Part shown: positions 9,380-16,831 of the stretch, piece by piece | How the letters are laid out: every line of letters begins with the position of its first letter | Numbering within the stretch: position 1 is the stretch's first letter | NCBI RefSeq assembly: GCF_018304945.1 | Contig: NZ_JAGQEE010000006.1 | Coordinates: 186,001 to 250,000 of the forward strand | Origin: Collimonas humicola | Lineage (GTDB): Bacteria; Pseudomonadota; Gammaproteobacteria; Burkholderiales; Burkholderiaceae_D | DNA: 64,000 nucleotides | Direction of reading: 5' to 3' | The notes under the pieces: model-generated | What the model was told of the DNA's origin: nothing | What the model saw: the letters and a program-made list of their open reading frames with translations, nothing else | The model's database searches: none | Translations under genes and position numbers: made by a program

Positions 9380-9925
9380 GTGAAGAAAAGTAATCTTAGA
9401 TCCGTTTTATTCCGCTGGCTGTTACCAGCACTGCTAGCCTTGCAGTTGAGCGCTTGTGCTAGTGCTGGGTCCGATGGATTGGCGCCTGAAGGCCAAATTC
9501 CAGTATCGATATCTGCGGTGGCCCACTATGGAAAAGGAATTGGCATTTCTGAGTTTTACGTAAATGGCAGAATGAGCGGACATCAATATTCAGGCTGGGG
9601 AAGTAGTGGTGAATCATGCTGCATGAACATCCCATGGACATCGGGTAAGCCGTCGATGACGGTAACCGTGAGATGGAAAACCTATCGCACCACATTCAAG
9701 GAAGAGCGCTGGCATGAGGCTACCGTTCCTGTCCATTTTGCGGTTCCCCCAGGAGACGGTGATGGCTTGAAAGTTCACTTTATGCCCGGGCATCGTGTTG
9801 AAGTGTGGTACGCCCGTGAAGGGACCGGAAGTCCTAACTATCCTGGGCCTGCATATCCGGTCGCACCAGCTCCTGACTATGTTCCACTTGCTGACGAAGC
9901 GCCAGCACCTGTGCAGGGAAAATAA
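9380..9925 (+). CDS. DUF3304-like lipoprotein, probable immunity protein to the adjacent lipase
   Basis: The 181-residue protein has a signal peptide ending in a lipobox (LQLSAC, Cys near residue 26), so it should be anchored in the envelope facing the periplasm. The body contains ISEFYVNGRMSG and SGESCCMNIPW, features seen in DUF3304-type lipoproteins paired with Tle1 lipases. It starts with GTG at 9380 behind CAAGGA (9367-9372) and ends 2 bp before the lipase. Periplasmic immunity lipoproteins next to Tle1 effectors are established for other bacteria; immunity function here is inferred from that and from position. Confidence 0.7.
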   Translation: MKKSNLRSVLFRWLLPALLALQLSACASAGSDGLAPEGQIPVSISAVAHYGKGIGISEFYVNGRMSGHQYSGWGSSGESCCMNIPWTSGKPSMTVTVRWKTYRTTFKEERWHEATVPVHFAVPPGDGDGLKVHFMPGHRVEVWYAREGTGSPNYPGPAYPVAPAPDYVPLADEAPAPVQGK

Positions 9926-9927
9926 AA

Positions 9928-11673
9928 ATGACCAATGCAAAATCTTGTCTGGAGCCAGCTCAGGTAACTTGTCCGCCGGCCTTGCCACTTGAATGTGGAT
10001 CACATTGCGATTTTAATTTAAACATCGGTATTTTTTTTGACGGCACCGATAACAATATGGAGCGTGACGCACCGTCTCTTTCCCAGAGCAATGTCGCTCG
10101 ATTGTTTGGCGCCTATAAAGATGAATGGGCAGAAGGTTTTTTCGCGCATTACATTGAGGGTGTCGGCACACCATCACCTGGAAAATTCGGTACATCTGGT
10201 GGGGATCCTCGCGAGTCTGCGGCAGGCAAGGGAGGGGAGCCGCGCATCATATGGGGATTGTTGCAGGTATTGAATTCGGTCCATCGTTTTGTGAATCACA
10301 ATAGAACGATGTTCGATGATAAGCAAATGCAAGTTCTTTGTACCGACCGGTGGGTGAAGCCAGAAGATCCTAATGAGTGGCCACGTCCGAGTACACCGAA
10401 AGAAGATGAAATACTCGAGGCATTGGGCCTGCAATCTGGTCTGGTGGATCACGAAAAAAACAGAAGTACATTTTTAAAAGAATGTGCTAACAAGCTCAGT
10501 CGGCAGCTCAAGACGCCAGAAACCTTGCCCCGTGTAGCTGGCGTCTATATAGATATATTTGGATTTTCTAGGGGCTCTGCACAGGCGCGGGTTTTTACCA
10601 ATTGGTTGCACGAGTATTTTCTGATCGACGGCAAGTTGTTCGGTATTCCCTCTTTCGTTCGTATGCTGGGGCTGATGGATACAGTTGCATCGGTTGGGAT
10701 AACTAATGCCAACAACGGCGAGGGTCATTGGAGTTGGGCTACGCCGGAGAATTTGCAGATCCATCCAGCTGTTAAGAACTGTGTCCATTATGTGGCGCTA
10801 CATGAATTCCGCACTGTGTTCCCGTCGGATAGCATTTGCCGTGACAATACCTTACCTCCCAATTGTCATGAGCATTATTACCCGGGCGCGCATAGTGATG
10901 TTGGTGGTGGATATCCGCCAGGATGTCAAGGCAAGGCCGTGCAAATCAATTACGCGGCAGGCGGTTCTGGAACTGTGACGCCGACCGCGGACGATAGTAA
11001 GAAGCTCGCGCAACTGCCACTCAACGATATGTATCTGGCTGCTAGAAAGACCTGTGAATTTCATTCCCTCGGTCAAGCTTGGCTGGAGGTAACCCCGCAG
11101 GGTAAAGATGACCAGAATCCATTGATTGCGCAGTTTGCTCTAGATCCGCAAGTTCGTTCTTCTGTCGAAAGTTATTTTGCTAGTTGCGGCATCGGAAACG
11201 ATCTCACAGTTGATGCGCAATTGCGTCAGCATGGTTTGTTGTATCTGACCTGGCGCTACCAGGTGAATAAGGCAAATTACTTTCAACAACTCACTAGTGT
11301 GAAATATGCGAGTACCGTTGATGCTCACGGCTTGACATACTATAAGCGAGGGCAAGAGGTGTTTGCTAAACAGATTGAGTTAATTCCACGTGTGTTTCCA
11401 AGCGCGGAAGAGAAAGGCGCGCGTGCCGGCTATAACCGACACGCCAATGAGATCTATCGAATAATCGTCAAAAAGGATTTACCTCCAGCTGTCGGCGGGT
11501 TCTATGACGCTTATGTGCACGATTCCTATGCCGCATTCATCGAAAAATTGGGTGGCGAACTGATGCGTGGCATCGTTGAAGGTGAGGGTTATTTACGTTA
11601 TCGGGGCGTGTATCGCGGTAGCGATACGCGACTCAACGCAATGGCAAATGCGCCGAAGCAGAACTACGCGTAA
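9928..11673 (+). CDS. tle1: T6SS lipase effector, Tle1 family (DUF2235 alpha/beta hydrolase)
   Basis: Probable phospholipase delivered by T6SS to attack membranes of rival cells. The 581-residue protein starts with the DUF2235 signature NIGIFFDGTDNN near residue 31. The nucleophile elbow GFSRG is at residues 212-216 (Ser214), and the conserved GAHSDVGGGYP segment follows near residue 321. Upstream are the adaptor and a putative immunity lipoprotein; downstream is a PAAR protein, so the full delivery set is together. No transmembrane segments are obvious. Substrate specificity (PLA1, PLA2 or other) cannot be read from the sequence. Confidence 0.88.
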   Translation: MTNAKSCLEPAQVTCPPALPLECGSHCDFNLNIGIFFDGTDNNMERDAPSLSQSNVARLFGAYKDEWAEGFFAHYIEGVGTPSPGKFGTSGGDPRESAAGKGGEPRIIWGLLQVLNSVHRFVNHNRTMFDDKQMQVLCTDRWVKPEDPNEWPRPSTPKEDEILEALGLQSGLVDHEKNRSTFLKECANKLSRQLKTPETLPRVAGVYIDIFGFSRGSAQARVFTNWLHEYFLIDGKLFGIPSFVRMLGLMDTVASVGITNANNGEGHWSWATPENLQIHPAVKNCVHYVALHEFRTVFPSDSICRDNTLPPNCHEHYYPGAHSDVGGGYPPGCQGKAVQINYAAGGSGTVTPTADDSKKLAQLPLNDMYLAARKTCEFHSLGQAWLEVTPQGKDDQNPLIAQFALDPQVRSSVESYFASCGIGNDLTVDAQLRQHGLLYLTWRYQVNKANYFQQLTSVKYASTVDAHGLTYYKRGQEVFAKQIELIPRVFPSAEEKGARAGYNRHANEIYRIIVKKDLPPAVGGFYDAYVHDSYAAFIEKLGGELMRGIVEGEGYLRYRGVYRGSDTRLNAMANAPKQNYA

Positions 11674-11684
11674 CCAGGGAAAGC

Positions 11685-11942
11685 ATGAAAAATTCGCAAA
11701 ATCACGGCGTCATCAGGCTGGGCGATAAAACCAGCCACGGCGGCGTTGTCATCACCGCCCTGGACGGTTCCAAGGCTCTGGGTATTCCGGTGGCTGGTGA
11801 AACCTGCATGACGCATTGTCCGCAGTGCAAAGGTGATTTTGAGATTTTGCCCACTGGTAGCGGAAAGCGGCATGCCGGTAAGTGGCTTGCCTATCACGAC
11901 GATCTGACCGCCTGCGGGGCGACGCTCATTTCTTCTATCTAA
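11685..11942 (+). CDS. PAAR-domain spike-tip protein
   Basis: PAAR proteins sharpen the VgrG spike and can carry effectors. The 85-residue protein is a lone PAAR domain: VIRLGDKTSHGGVVITA at the N-terminus, then GIPVAGETCMTHCPQCKGDF with several Cys/His that could bind the metal at the tip, and DDLTACGATLISS at the end. It follows the lipase by 11 bp with AGGGA as ribosome site, completing the vgrG cluster. It has no fused toxin domain. Confidence 0.88.
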   Translation: MKNSQNHGVIRLGDKTSHGGVVITALDGSKALGIPVAGETCMTHCPQCKGDFEILPTGSGKRHAGKWLAYHDDLTACGATLISSI

Positions 11943-11953
11943 GGTTTCACCGC

Positions 11954-12208
11954 ATGACTGAATTTAGCAAGAAGTTGTTTTTGAACGATCTGGACCCTGC
12001 GCTGCCTCCTGAGAACGGTGAGACAAATTTGTATCAAACAACTACAGGTTATCTGGTGAGTCACGGTCCTGCTGGGGTGCTGCTAGAAGCTGCAGACGGA
12101 TTTAGCCTGGAGACGACTCCGGACGGCGTGCAGGAAGTGACTATGACGGCGGGCTGTGAGCTTATTTTTTCTGATACTGCCGTCATTGTCGGTGATGAGC
12201 AGTGGTGA
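11954..12208 (+). CDS. Hypothetical protein after PAAR; frame continues past an in-frame TGA
   Basis: Not recognised. The 84-residue product (MTEFSKKLFLNDLDPALPPE at the start) is rich in beta-strand patterns. The TGA at 12206-12208 is followed in the same frame by 54 more coding-like codons (12209-12370, containing LHFDGGGRLTIM and LHVVVDPEGRSATITGS) up to a TAG at 12371-12373. The natural protein may therefore be about 139 residues and broken by a nonsense mutation, or a second small protein may start downstream (for example TTG 12233 or ATG 12266). It is co-directional with the T6SS cluster, 11 bp after the PAAR gene. Confidence 0.5.
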   Translation: MTEFSKKLFLNDLDPALPPENGETNLYQTTTGYLVSHGPAGVLLEAADGFSLETTPDGVQEVTMTAGCELIFSDTAVIVGDEQW

Positions 12209-12382
12209 GCTGGTGATCTAACGATTAGAACGTTGCATTTCGATGGTGGCGGCAGACTGACCATCATGACGGATGACGCGATGACAGTGTGTGAAATGCA
12301 AAGTCATCGCTTGCATGTTGTTGTCGATCCTGAGGGCAGGTCCGCAACAATCACCGGGAGCAGAACGGATTAGCGCTGCTAT

Positions 12383-12447
12383 CGTCCAGCACGCCGTAAT
12401 GCGGCCTGTTCTTTCTGATAGTTATCGCGGCAATCCACATTTCAAAA
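12383..12447 (-). pseudogene. Relic 3' end of a second phage zinc-finger gene
   Basis: These 65 bp match 13333-13397 at 56 of 65 positions. Read on the minus strand they encode NVDCRDNYQKEQAALRRAGR followed by a stop, against NVGCRDDYQKEQAALRRAGR at the end of the intact zinc-finger gene. Most differences are synonymous, so the copy comes from a diverged homologue rather than a fresh duplication. The membrane-protein gene 12477-13349 sits between the two copies. Confidence 0.8.
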
Positions 12448-12476
12448 CAAATGAAAAGCAACCGGAGGGTTAGGTA

Positions 12477-13349
12477 ATGGAGTTTCAAGGTGTATTTACT
12501 TGGATTACAGGGTTATTTAGTCAGTTGGGACTATCAGGCACCGTAGTGATTTCATGTCTTTTACCTATAGCGCTGCTGATTTTTGCCTGTTATCGAGCCA
12601 GATCGAGTCATTTTTTGTATGCGCGGCTTTGGTTACTACTGCATGGAAAACGTCAATTTCTTGATAAAGAATTGAATGATTTTTTTGAAAGAAGAGATTC
12701 GCTTATGCGATTCAGGTTTTTGACAGGCATGCCTTTGCGTACCTTGCCAATTGTTAAAAGCGTAACGGTATGGGCTGATCAGCAAGATGTTGAGATAGGG
12801 GAAATATCGGCATGCGATCACTATTTTGACCCGAAAACTCTGACTATCGACAAGAAAATATTGCCGTCTGAATGGGGAACGGCTTGGAGAGCAATTTTAT
12901 TTGCGGTTCTTGGCTATACGGCCCTTTTTGCTATTGTGCTCGCCTGCGCTGGCAAAGTTTTATTGCAATTTAATGAGGGCGGTCAGCGTTGGTTTTATTA
13001 TCATGCGGACGCCGTGATAGAGCCGATTTCCAATAAGGTTCGGTTCAACCTAGACGATTGTGATGCCAACGAGACGAAGATTATCAAACTCTCGAAATGG
13101 TCTAAGGAGGATGTGAAATTAGCATGCGACGTACTTAAAGCACCAAAACAAGATCAAGAAAAAGCATTCAATTCCTTGCTGTCTCAACAGCGTTGGGGCA
13201 TGGGAGCGATTGGTGCGTTTCTCTTGATATTTTCTTGGCTTTCCTGGCAGATGTTTTGGCGAGTAAGGTGTGCGCGGAAGTTGTCCTCTCGCCTTGAAGC
13301 AAAGAGGAAAGCTAGCGAAGTGACGAAATCAACGTCCGGCACGCCTTAG
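12477..13349 (+). CDS. Three-helix membrane protein, possibly DUF6216-like
   Basis: The 290-residue protein has a hydrophobic helix at about residues 18-38, a second near 140-160 (AILFAVLGYTALFAIVLACAG), a soluble segment of about 75 residues, and a third helix near 240-260 (MGAIGAFLLIFSWLSWQMFW). A charged C-terminal tail ends it. A clear GGAGGG ribosome site precedes the ATG by 7 bp. I recall a DUF6216 family of similar layout but cannot confirm membership. It is much lower in GC than the phage genes beside it and overlaps the convergent zinc-finger gene by 21 bp. As cargo between two zinc-finger gene ends it could be an immunity, toxin or phage-exclusion protein. Confidence 0.55.
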   Translation: MEFQGVFTWITGLFSQLGLSGTVVISCLLPIALLIFACYRARSSHFLYARLWLLLHGKRQFLDKELNDFFERRDSLMRFRFLTGMPLRTLPIVKSVTVWADQQDVEIGEISACDHYFDPKTLTIDKKILPSEWGTAWRAILFAVLGYTALFAIVLACAGKVLLQFNEGGQRWFYYHADAVIEPISNKVRFNLDDCDANETKIIKLSKWSKEDVKLACDVLKAPKQDQEKAFNSLLSQQRWGMGAIGAFLLIFSWLSWQMFWRVRCARKLSSRLEAKRKASEVTKSTSGTP

Positions 13350-13538
13350 CGCAGCCTGCTCTTTCTGATAGTCATCGCGGCAACCCACATTGCAAAATAG
13401 CAGCGCGTGCGCGATGGCTTCATCACAAAAATGGCAACGGCCGTCACTTTCCAGCATAGGCTGCCTTCTGACATGTGCCATGGCGTTATGCACGTCTTTC
13501 TCAATGCGCCAGATGGCACGGTCTGCGATGTCGCTCAT
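13329..13538 (-). CDS. Phage DksA/TraR-type zinc-finger protein
   Basis: The 69-residue protein has a four-cysteine finger (RCHFC at residues 34-38 and FCNVGC near 48-53), preceded by a helical N-terminus (MSDIADRAIWRIEKDVHNAM), as in small TraR/DksA-like proteins of P2-type phages. Its ATG overlaps the stop of the portal gene (ATGA), so the two are translationally coupled. Homologues bind RNA polymerase or act as transcription factors; the function here is untested. Confidence 0.8.
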   Translation of the reverse strand: MSDIADRAIWRIEKDVHNAMAHVRRQPMLESDGRCHFCDEAIAHALLFCNVGCRDDYQKEQAALRRAGR

Positions 13539-14605
13539 TGCTTGTTTCCCTCTCCTGTCAGTAATTCGTATTCATTAAATTTCACTACCTCGACGCCTAG
13601 CCAATCGTTGAGCGCCATGAACTGTGACTGCAGCGGCACCAGCTCGTTGCGGGCAAATACCCGGGCCGCAGGTTCAATCGCGCCGAAGCCACCTGCATTG
13701 TTTGGCATGATTCCCATCAGCTGGGGCGGTACGCGGTGGCCGGCCAGCACGTCGTCGCGGGTGACGCTCTTGATATTAAAAAACTCATCCTTAGCGGCGA
13801 CATCCGACACCGGCAGGATCTGGATCCCGTCCTTATGGCCGTTCGGCGCGTACATGAACAGATTGCGGAAATTGCCCGGTCCCTTGCTGTTGCGCATGGC
13901 TTCACGCAGGTTGTCGACATCCTTGATATTGGCCGCGGCGTCGGTCATGTAGAACACGAAGCCGGCGTGGGAGCCGTTCTTGTAATACCTGCGCCGGAAC
14001 AGGGTGGCGGCCTCGTTCAGCCAGGCCGACTGCAGTGCGCTTAAATATTGCGGCACGCCGTAGACCTCCTGGTTCAGATCCGGGTCCATCAAATGGAAAA
14101 CGGATCCCTTGTCGAAGGCATATTCCTGCTGCCATCCCGACACAAAATAGTAGGTGTCCAGATCCTTGCCGCGCCGCATGTACTTCGCCAGGGAGTGTTT
14201 CAGCTGCAGGGGCAGGCCGCTGCGGCTGGCGCGCTTTTCCAGATAGCCGTTGCCGAAGGTCAGGAAATCCAGCGCAAAGCGTTTAAAGGCGTCCCGGGAC
14301 AGAAATTTGTGCGGAATGAAGGTCGAGGCCAGGATGTTGATCTTGAAATAAATGGCGCTGCTGTGATGGACGCTGGCGTGAAACGATTTCGAGAGACCTG
14401 CCAGGCTGATCGGCGGCTCGTACCACTTGCCATTGAGCCAGCACTCGAAGCAATCAAGCACCTCGCTCTGATCGAGTACCGGCGTCGGTTCGCCAAAGGT
14501 AAATGCCTGCATGCCGCTGCCGGCGCTTGGCGCCGGTACAGGTTCTGCCGGCGCCGTGTATGTCGCGGCACGTTGCACGGCGCGCCGTTGCTGCTTTCTG
14601 GTCAT
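13535..14605 (-). CDS. Phage portal protein, P2 gpQ/PBSX type
   Basis: Portal proteins form the ring through which DNA enters the phage head. The 356-residue length suits P2 gpQ-type portals. Typical segments are PPISLAGLSKSFHASVHHSSA near the N-terminus, LDFLTFGNGYLE, HLMDPDLNQEVYGVPQYLSAL, RRRYYKNGSHAGFVFY and HRVPPQLMGIMPNNAGGFG. I chose ATG 14605, which overlaps the terminase stop (ATGA); the frame runs on to 14689 inside the terminase gene. The gene looks intact, but no capsid or tail genes remain nearby. Confidence 0.88.
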   Translation of the reverse strand: MTRKQQRRAVQRAATYTAPAEPVPAPSAGSGMQAFTFGEPTPVLDQSEVLDCFECWLNGKWYEPPISLAGLSKSFHASVHHSSAIYFKINILASTFIPHKFLSRDAFKRFALDFLTFGNGYLEKRASRSGLPLQLKHSLAKYMRRGKDLDTYYFVSGWQQEYAFDKGSVFHLMDPDLNQEVYGVPQYLSALQSAWLNEAATLFRRRYYKNGSHAGFVFYMTDAAANIKDVDNLREAMRNSKGPGNFRNLFMYAPNGHKDGIQILPVSDVAAKDEFFNIKSVTRDDVLAGHRVPPQLMGIMPNNAGGFGAIEPAARVFARNELVPLQSQFMALNDWLGVEVVKFNEYELLTGEGNKQ

Positions 14606-15200
14606 GATGTGTACAACTCCATAAAGGATTGGGTGTTCTCGTTGGCGCCCTCGAATGGTTCGTGATCGAGGGCATGCATGCAGGCCCACGCCAGGTCGGC
14701 GTGGCCGGTTTCATCGGTGCGGCCGGCATCATAGGTCACCTGCCGCCCGCTGGTAGTCAGGGTTTTGCGGATGGTCATGAAGGACTGCGCAATGTCGGTC
14801 CAGCCGGCGTCGAACTCCAGCCGCGCCTTGTTGACGATGTTTTGCGCCTTCAGCACCATGCGGGTTTTGACTTCCGCCGAATAATTGATCGCCGTCACCA
14901 GCGGAAAGAACTGCTTGACTAGCGGATACACACCGACGCCCATGCCGGTGGTGTCGATGCCGATATAGGCGACGTTGTAGCGGGCCGTCATCTCCTTGAT
15001 GGCCTTGGCCTGTGCCTCGAAGTCGATGCCGCGCCACTGGAAGCGTTCCAGAATGCGGAATTTGCCGCCGGCGACCAGGGGCGGCGCAATCACCACGCAG
15101 CCGGCGCTGTCGCTGGTCAGTGACGGGTCGTAGCCGATCCAGACCGGCCGGTCGCCGAAGGGCGGCTGGCAAACAGTTTGTAGTCGTCCCAGCTGATCGC
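14602..15200 (-). pseudogene. Phage terminase large subunit, P2 gpP type, truncated and frameshifted
   Basis: Only the C-terminal nuclease part survives: RPVWIGYDPSLTSDSAGCVVIAPP, YIGIDTTGMGVGVYPLVKQFFP, and LDHEPFEGANENTQSFMELY at the end. The ATPase domain is missing. Near 15158-15162 one base appears lost: upstream, the phage-like sequence ISWDDYKLFASRP is in another frame, and adding one base joins it to FGDRPVWIGYDP. Terminase similarity ends near 15200, where coding on the opposite strand begins. It is followed by the portal gene with a 4-bp overlap. Confidence 0.82.
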
Positions 15201-15417
15201 GGTCAACCTGAACCACTTTGTGCAGATTGCCGCCGAGCGCCGCCAGCAGATCCCGGTGATCGGTGATCTCAAGAAGGTGCTGCGCACCAGCCGCCGGCGC
15301 AAGTTCATGGAGGTGCGGGTGGTCAATAGCCAGATCCGTGCCCGAGACAACCCCTTGGGGAGTAAATCAATGATGTGCTGGGTATTTCAAAACGACAAGC
15401 AAGGGAATCAAGCATGA
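15184..15417 (+). pseudogene. C-terminal fragment of a phage early gene (truncated at a deletion junction)
   Basis: The plus frame is open from 15184 and reads IPVIGDLKKVLRTSRRRKF, MEVRVVNSQIRARDNPLG and SMMCWVFQNDKQGNQA before TGA 15415-15417. The stop overlaps the ATG of the next gene (ATGA), so the two were once translationally coupled and this frame is real coding sequence. Its 5' part meets the terminase remnant on the other strand at about 15185-15215. I do not recognise the family. Confidence 0.5.
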
Positions 15418-15680
15418 GTCTAATTACTCAAGCATTTATCGTTGAGCGGTTTGGCCTGCGGCTAAATGTCGAACAATTGGCGGGGCTTTTGGGTATAACG
15501 AAAGGAGCGCTTTATAACCAGTTGAGCGCCGGAACGTGCCCAGTAAAAACCTATATAGACGGCGGCAAGCGCTGGGCCGATTACCGGGATGTTGCCGAGC
15601 ACTTGGACGAGTGCTCGGAATTTAGCCGGATGAAGAACGAAAAAGCCGCGATATTTTCTTCGCGGCTTTTTTTCGGATGA
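15414..15680 (+). CDS. Small helix-turn-helix protein (AlpA/excisionase-like)
   Basis: The 88-residue protein contains LNVEQLAGLLGITKGALYNQLSAG (residues ~18-41), a helix-turn-helix of the MerR/AlpA sort, then KTYIDGGKRWADYRDVAEHLDE, the usual wing and tail of proteins encoded next to phage integrases. AAGGGA (15401-15406) precedes ATG 15414. It faces the convergent integrase gene. Likely roles are excisionase or activator of the element. The last ~14 codons run through a terminator hairpin, so the original C-terminus may have been altered. Confidence 0.65.
   Translation: MSLITQAFIVERFGLRLNVEQLAGLLGITKGALYNQLSAGTCPVKTYIDGGKRWADYRDVAEHLDECSEFSRMKNEKAAIFSSRLFFG
15641..15672. terminator. Bidirectional terminator between HTH gene and integrase
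   Basis: AAAAGCCGCG (15641-15650), a 10-nt loop, and CGCGGCTTTT with further T residues. The 10-bp stem is flanked by A and T runs, so it can serve both convergent genes. It lies inside the 3' end of the HTH reading frame. Confidence 0.8.
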
Positions 15681-15700
15681 AGAATTCTGAGGGAAGCCGT

Positions 15701-16708
15701 TTATTCGGGGACCTTCTTTTCTCGGTGGAGATCCACTGGCTTGAGATTGGTGTACCGCCGTAGATGACGCCAGTCTTTATGGCCTGTTACCAGCGATACC
15801 TGTTGTATTTCGTAGCCTTCTTCAAACAGTCGCGACGTGCCTTCATGCCGCAGGTCATGGAAATGCAGATCTGGAATGCCGAGATCTTCGCAAGCTTCCT
15901 TGAAATATTTGGATACGGTCTGTTCGTGCACAGGGAATATACGGTCGTTATCCCGTGACTGCCGTTGCACAATATTCCATGCATCGCCAAGAAGCGGCAC
16001 CCATTGATCATTTCCTTGTTTCTTGCGCGGATCTTTCCTATCACGCACCAAGATCAACTTCTTTTCTGAGTCCAGATCTGTCCAGCACAATTTGACAATT
16101 TCGCCCCGCCGCATTGCGGTAGCGATCGCAAATCTGACGAGGTCGCTGTATGGCTGCTTAAGTTGATCCAGTAGGCCAATTATTTCATCCTCCGTTGGTC
16201 GGCGTTCCCGCTTGCCGCCACCACCAATTAGCCCCAGGTGGTTGAGAAGGGGGCGAGCCTGGCCAGTGACGTCAGGGAGTGCTATTTTGAGGAACGACCC
16301 GGCATAGCGCATCACAGTGCCAAGTTTGCTTAGTTCCATATTGATCGTGTATGGGCCTGCACCTTCTTCCTTTCTCATTTGGCAATATGAAACCAGATCC
16401 TGGGTGGAAAGCGCTCCTGCGCGCTTGTCGCCCAGGCCATCTGCCAGGCGTCGCAGCATGTAATGTTCGTTGGCGGTGTCCGCGATAGGGCGGGACTGAT
16501 CCCGGAGCTCTCGATACGCTTGTATCACTTCATTAACACGAAGTACCCCAGGCTCTGCTACAATTTCGCCGCGGTCGATCTCGGCTTCGCGTTGTCGTGC
16601 CCATGCTTCGGCTTGGGCTTTGGTCTGGAATGTCTTGCACAATCCTTTATGACCTTTGCGACGTATAAGCGCACGCCAAGAAACGCCGATTTTTACTATG
16701 CTTGCCAT
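15701..16708 (-). CDS. int: Tyrosine-family site-specific integrase of the element
   Basis: Catalyses integration and excision at the tRNA-Arg site. The 335-residue protein has an N-terminal AP2/SAM-like DNA-binding part (residues 1-165) and a complete catalytic domain: Arg200 in AMRRGEIVKL, a Lys region near 225-230, HDLRH at 284-288, GH310 and Tyr319 in RRYTNL. It reads leftward into the element, with its start about 108 bp from the att repeat in the tRNA. The region before the start carries GTATCA repeats. A shortened homologue lies at 2300-2625. Confidence 0.93.
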   Translation of the reverse strand: MASIVKIGVSWRALIRRKGHKGLCKTFQTKAQAEAWARQREAEIDRGEIVAEPGVLRVNEVIQAYRELRDQSRPIADTANEHYMLRRLADGLGDKRAGALSTQDLVSYCQMRKEEGAGPYTINMELSKLGTVMRYAGSFLKIALPDVTGQARPLLNHLGLIGGGGKRERRPTEDEIIGLLDQLKQPYSDLVRFAIATAMRRGEIVKLCWTDLDSEKKLILVRDRKDPRKKQGNDQWVPLLGDAWNIVQRQSRDNDRIFPVHEQTVSKYFKEACEDLGIPDLHFHDLRHEGTSRLFEEGYEIQQVSLVTGHKDWRHLRRYTNLKPVDLHREKKVPE

Positions 16709-16751
16709 GTATCACTCTCTATATCACTTTGTATCACTGACAGTCTGATAC
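16709..16751. promoter_or_regulatory. GTATCA/ATATCA repeats upstream of integrase (possible arm-type or operator sites)
   Basis: GTATCACT at 16709-16716, ATATCACT at 16721-16728, GTATCACT at 16731-16738 and an inverted CTGATAC at 16745-16751 lie between the integrase start and the tRNA. Spacing of 10-12 bp puts them on one face of the helix. GTATCA also occurs twice inside the left end (2866-2882). Integrase binding or autoregulation is inferred. Confidence 0.5.
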
Positions 16752-16815
16752 ACGATTATATCGAATGAGTGCTTCATAGGAGGAATAGCTAAAATATCAA
16801 TGGAAATATATCCAA

Positions 16816-16831
16816 TCTCGCCATAGTTCAA
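16816..16831 (+). other. Right attachment repeat (att) overlapping tRNA-Arg
   Basis: TCTCGCCATAGTTCAA, identical to 2809-2824. It covers the acceptor 5' strand and the first D-arm bases of the tRNA, so the 5' end of the present tRNA gene belongs to the crossover core. Use of a tRNA 5' end is less common than use of the 3' end. Confidence 0.8.

Noticed and set aside
12206-12208. Selenocysteine recoding at the in-frame TGA
   Set aside because: No selenoprotein family is recognised and no obvious SECIS-like hairpin was identified just after the TGA; nonsense mutation or separate genes are simpler.
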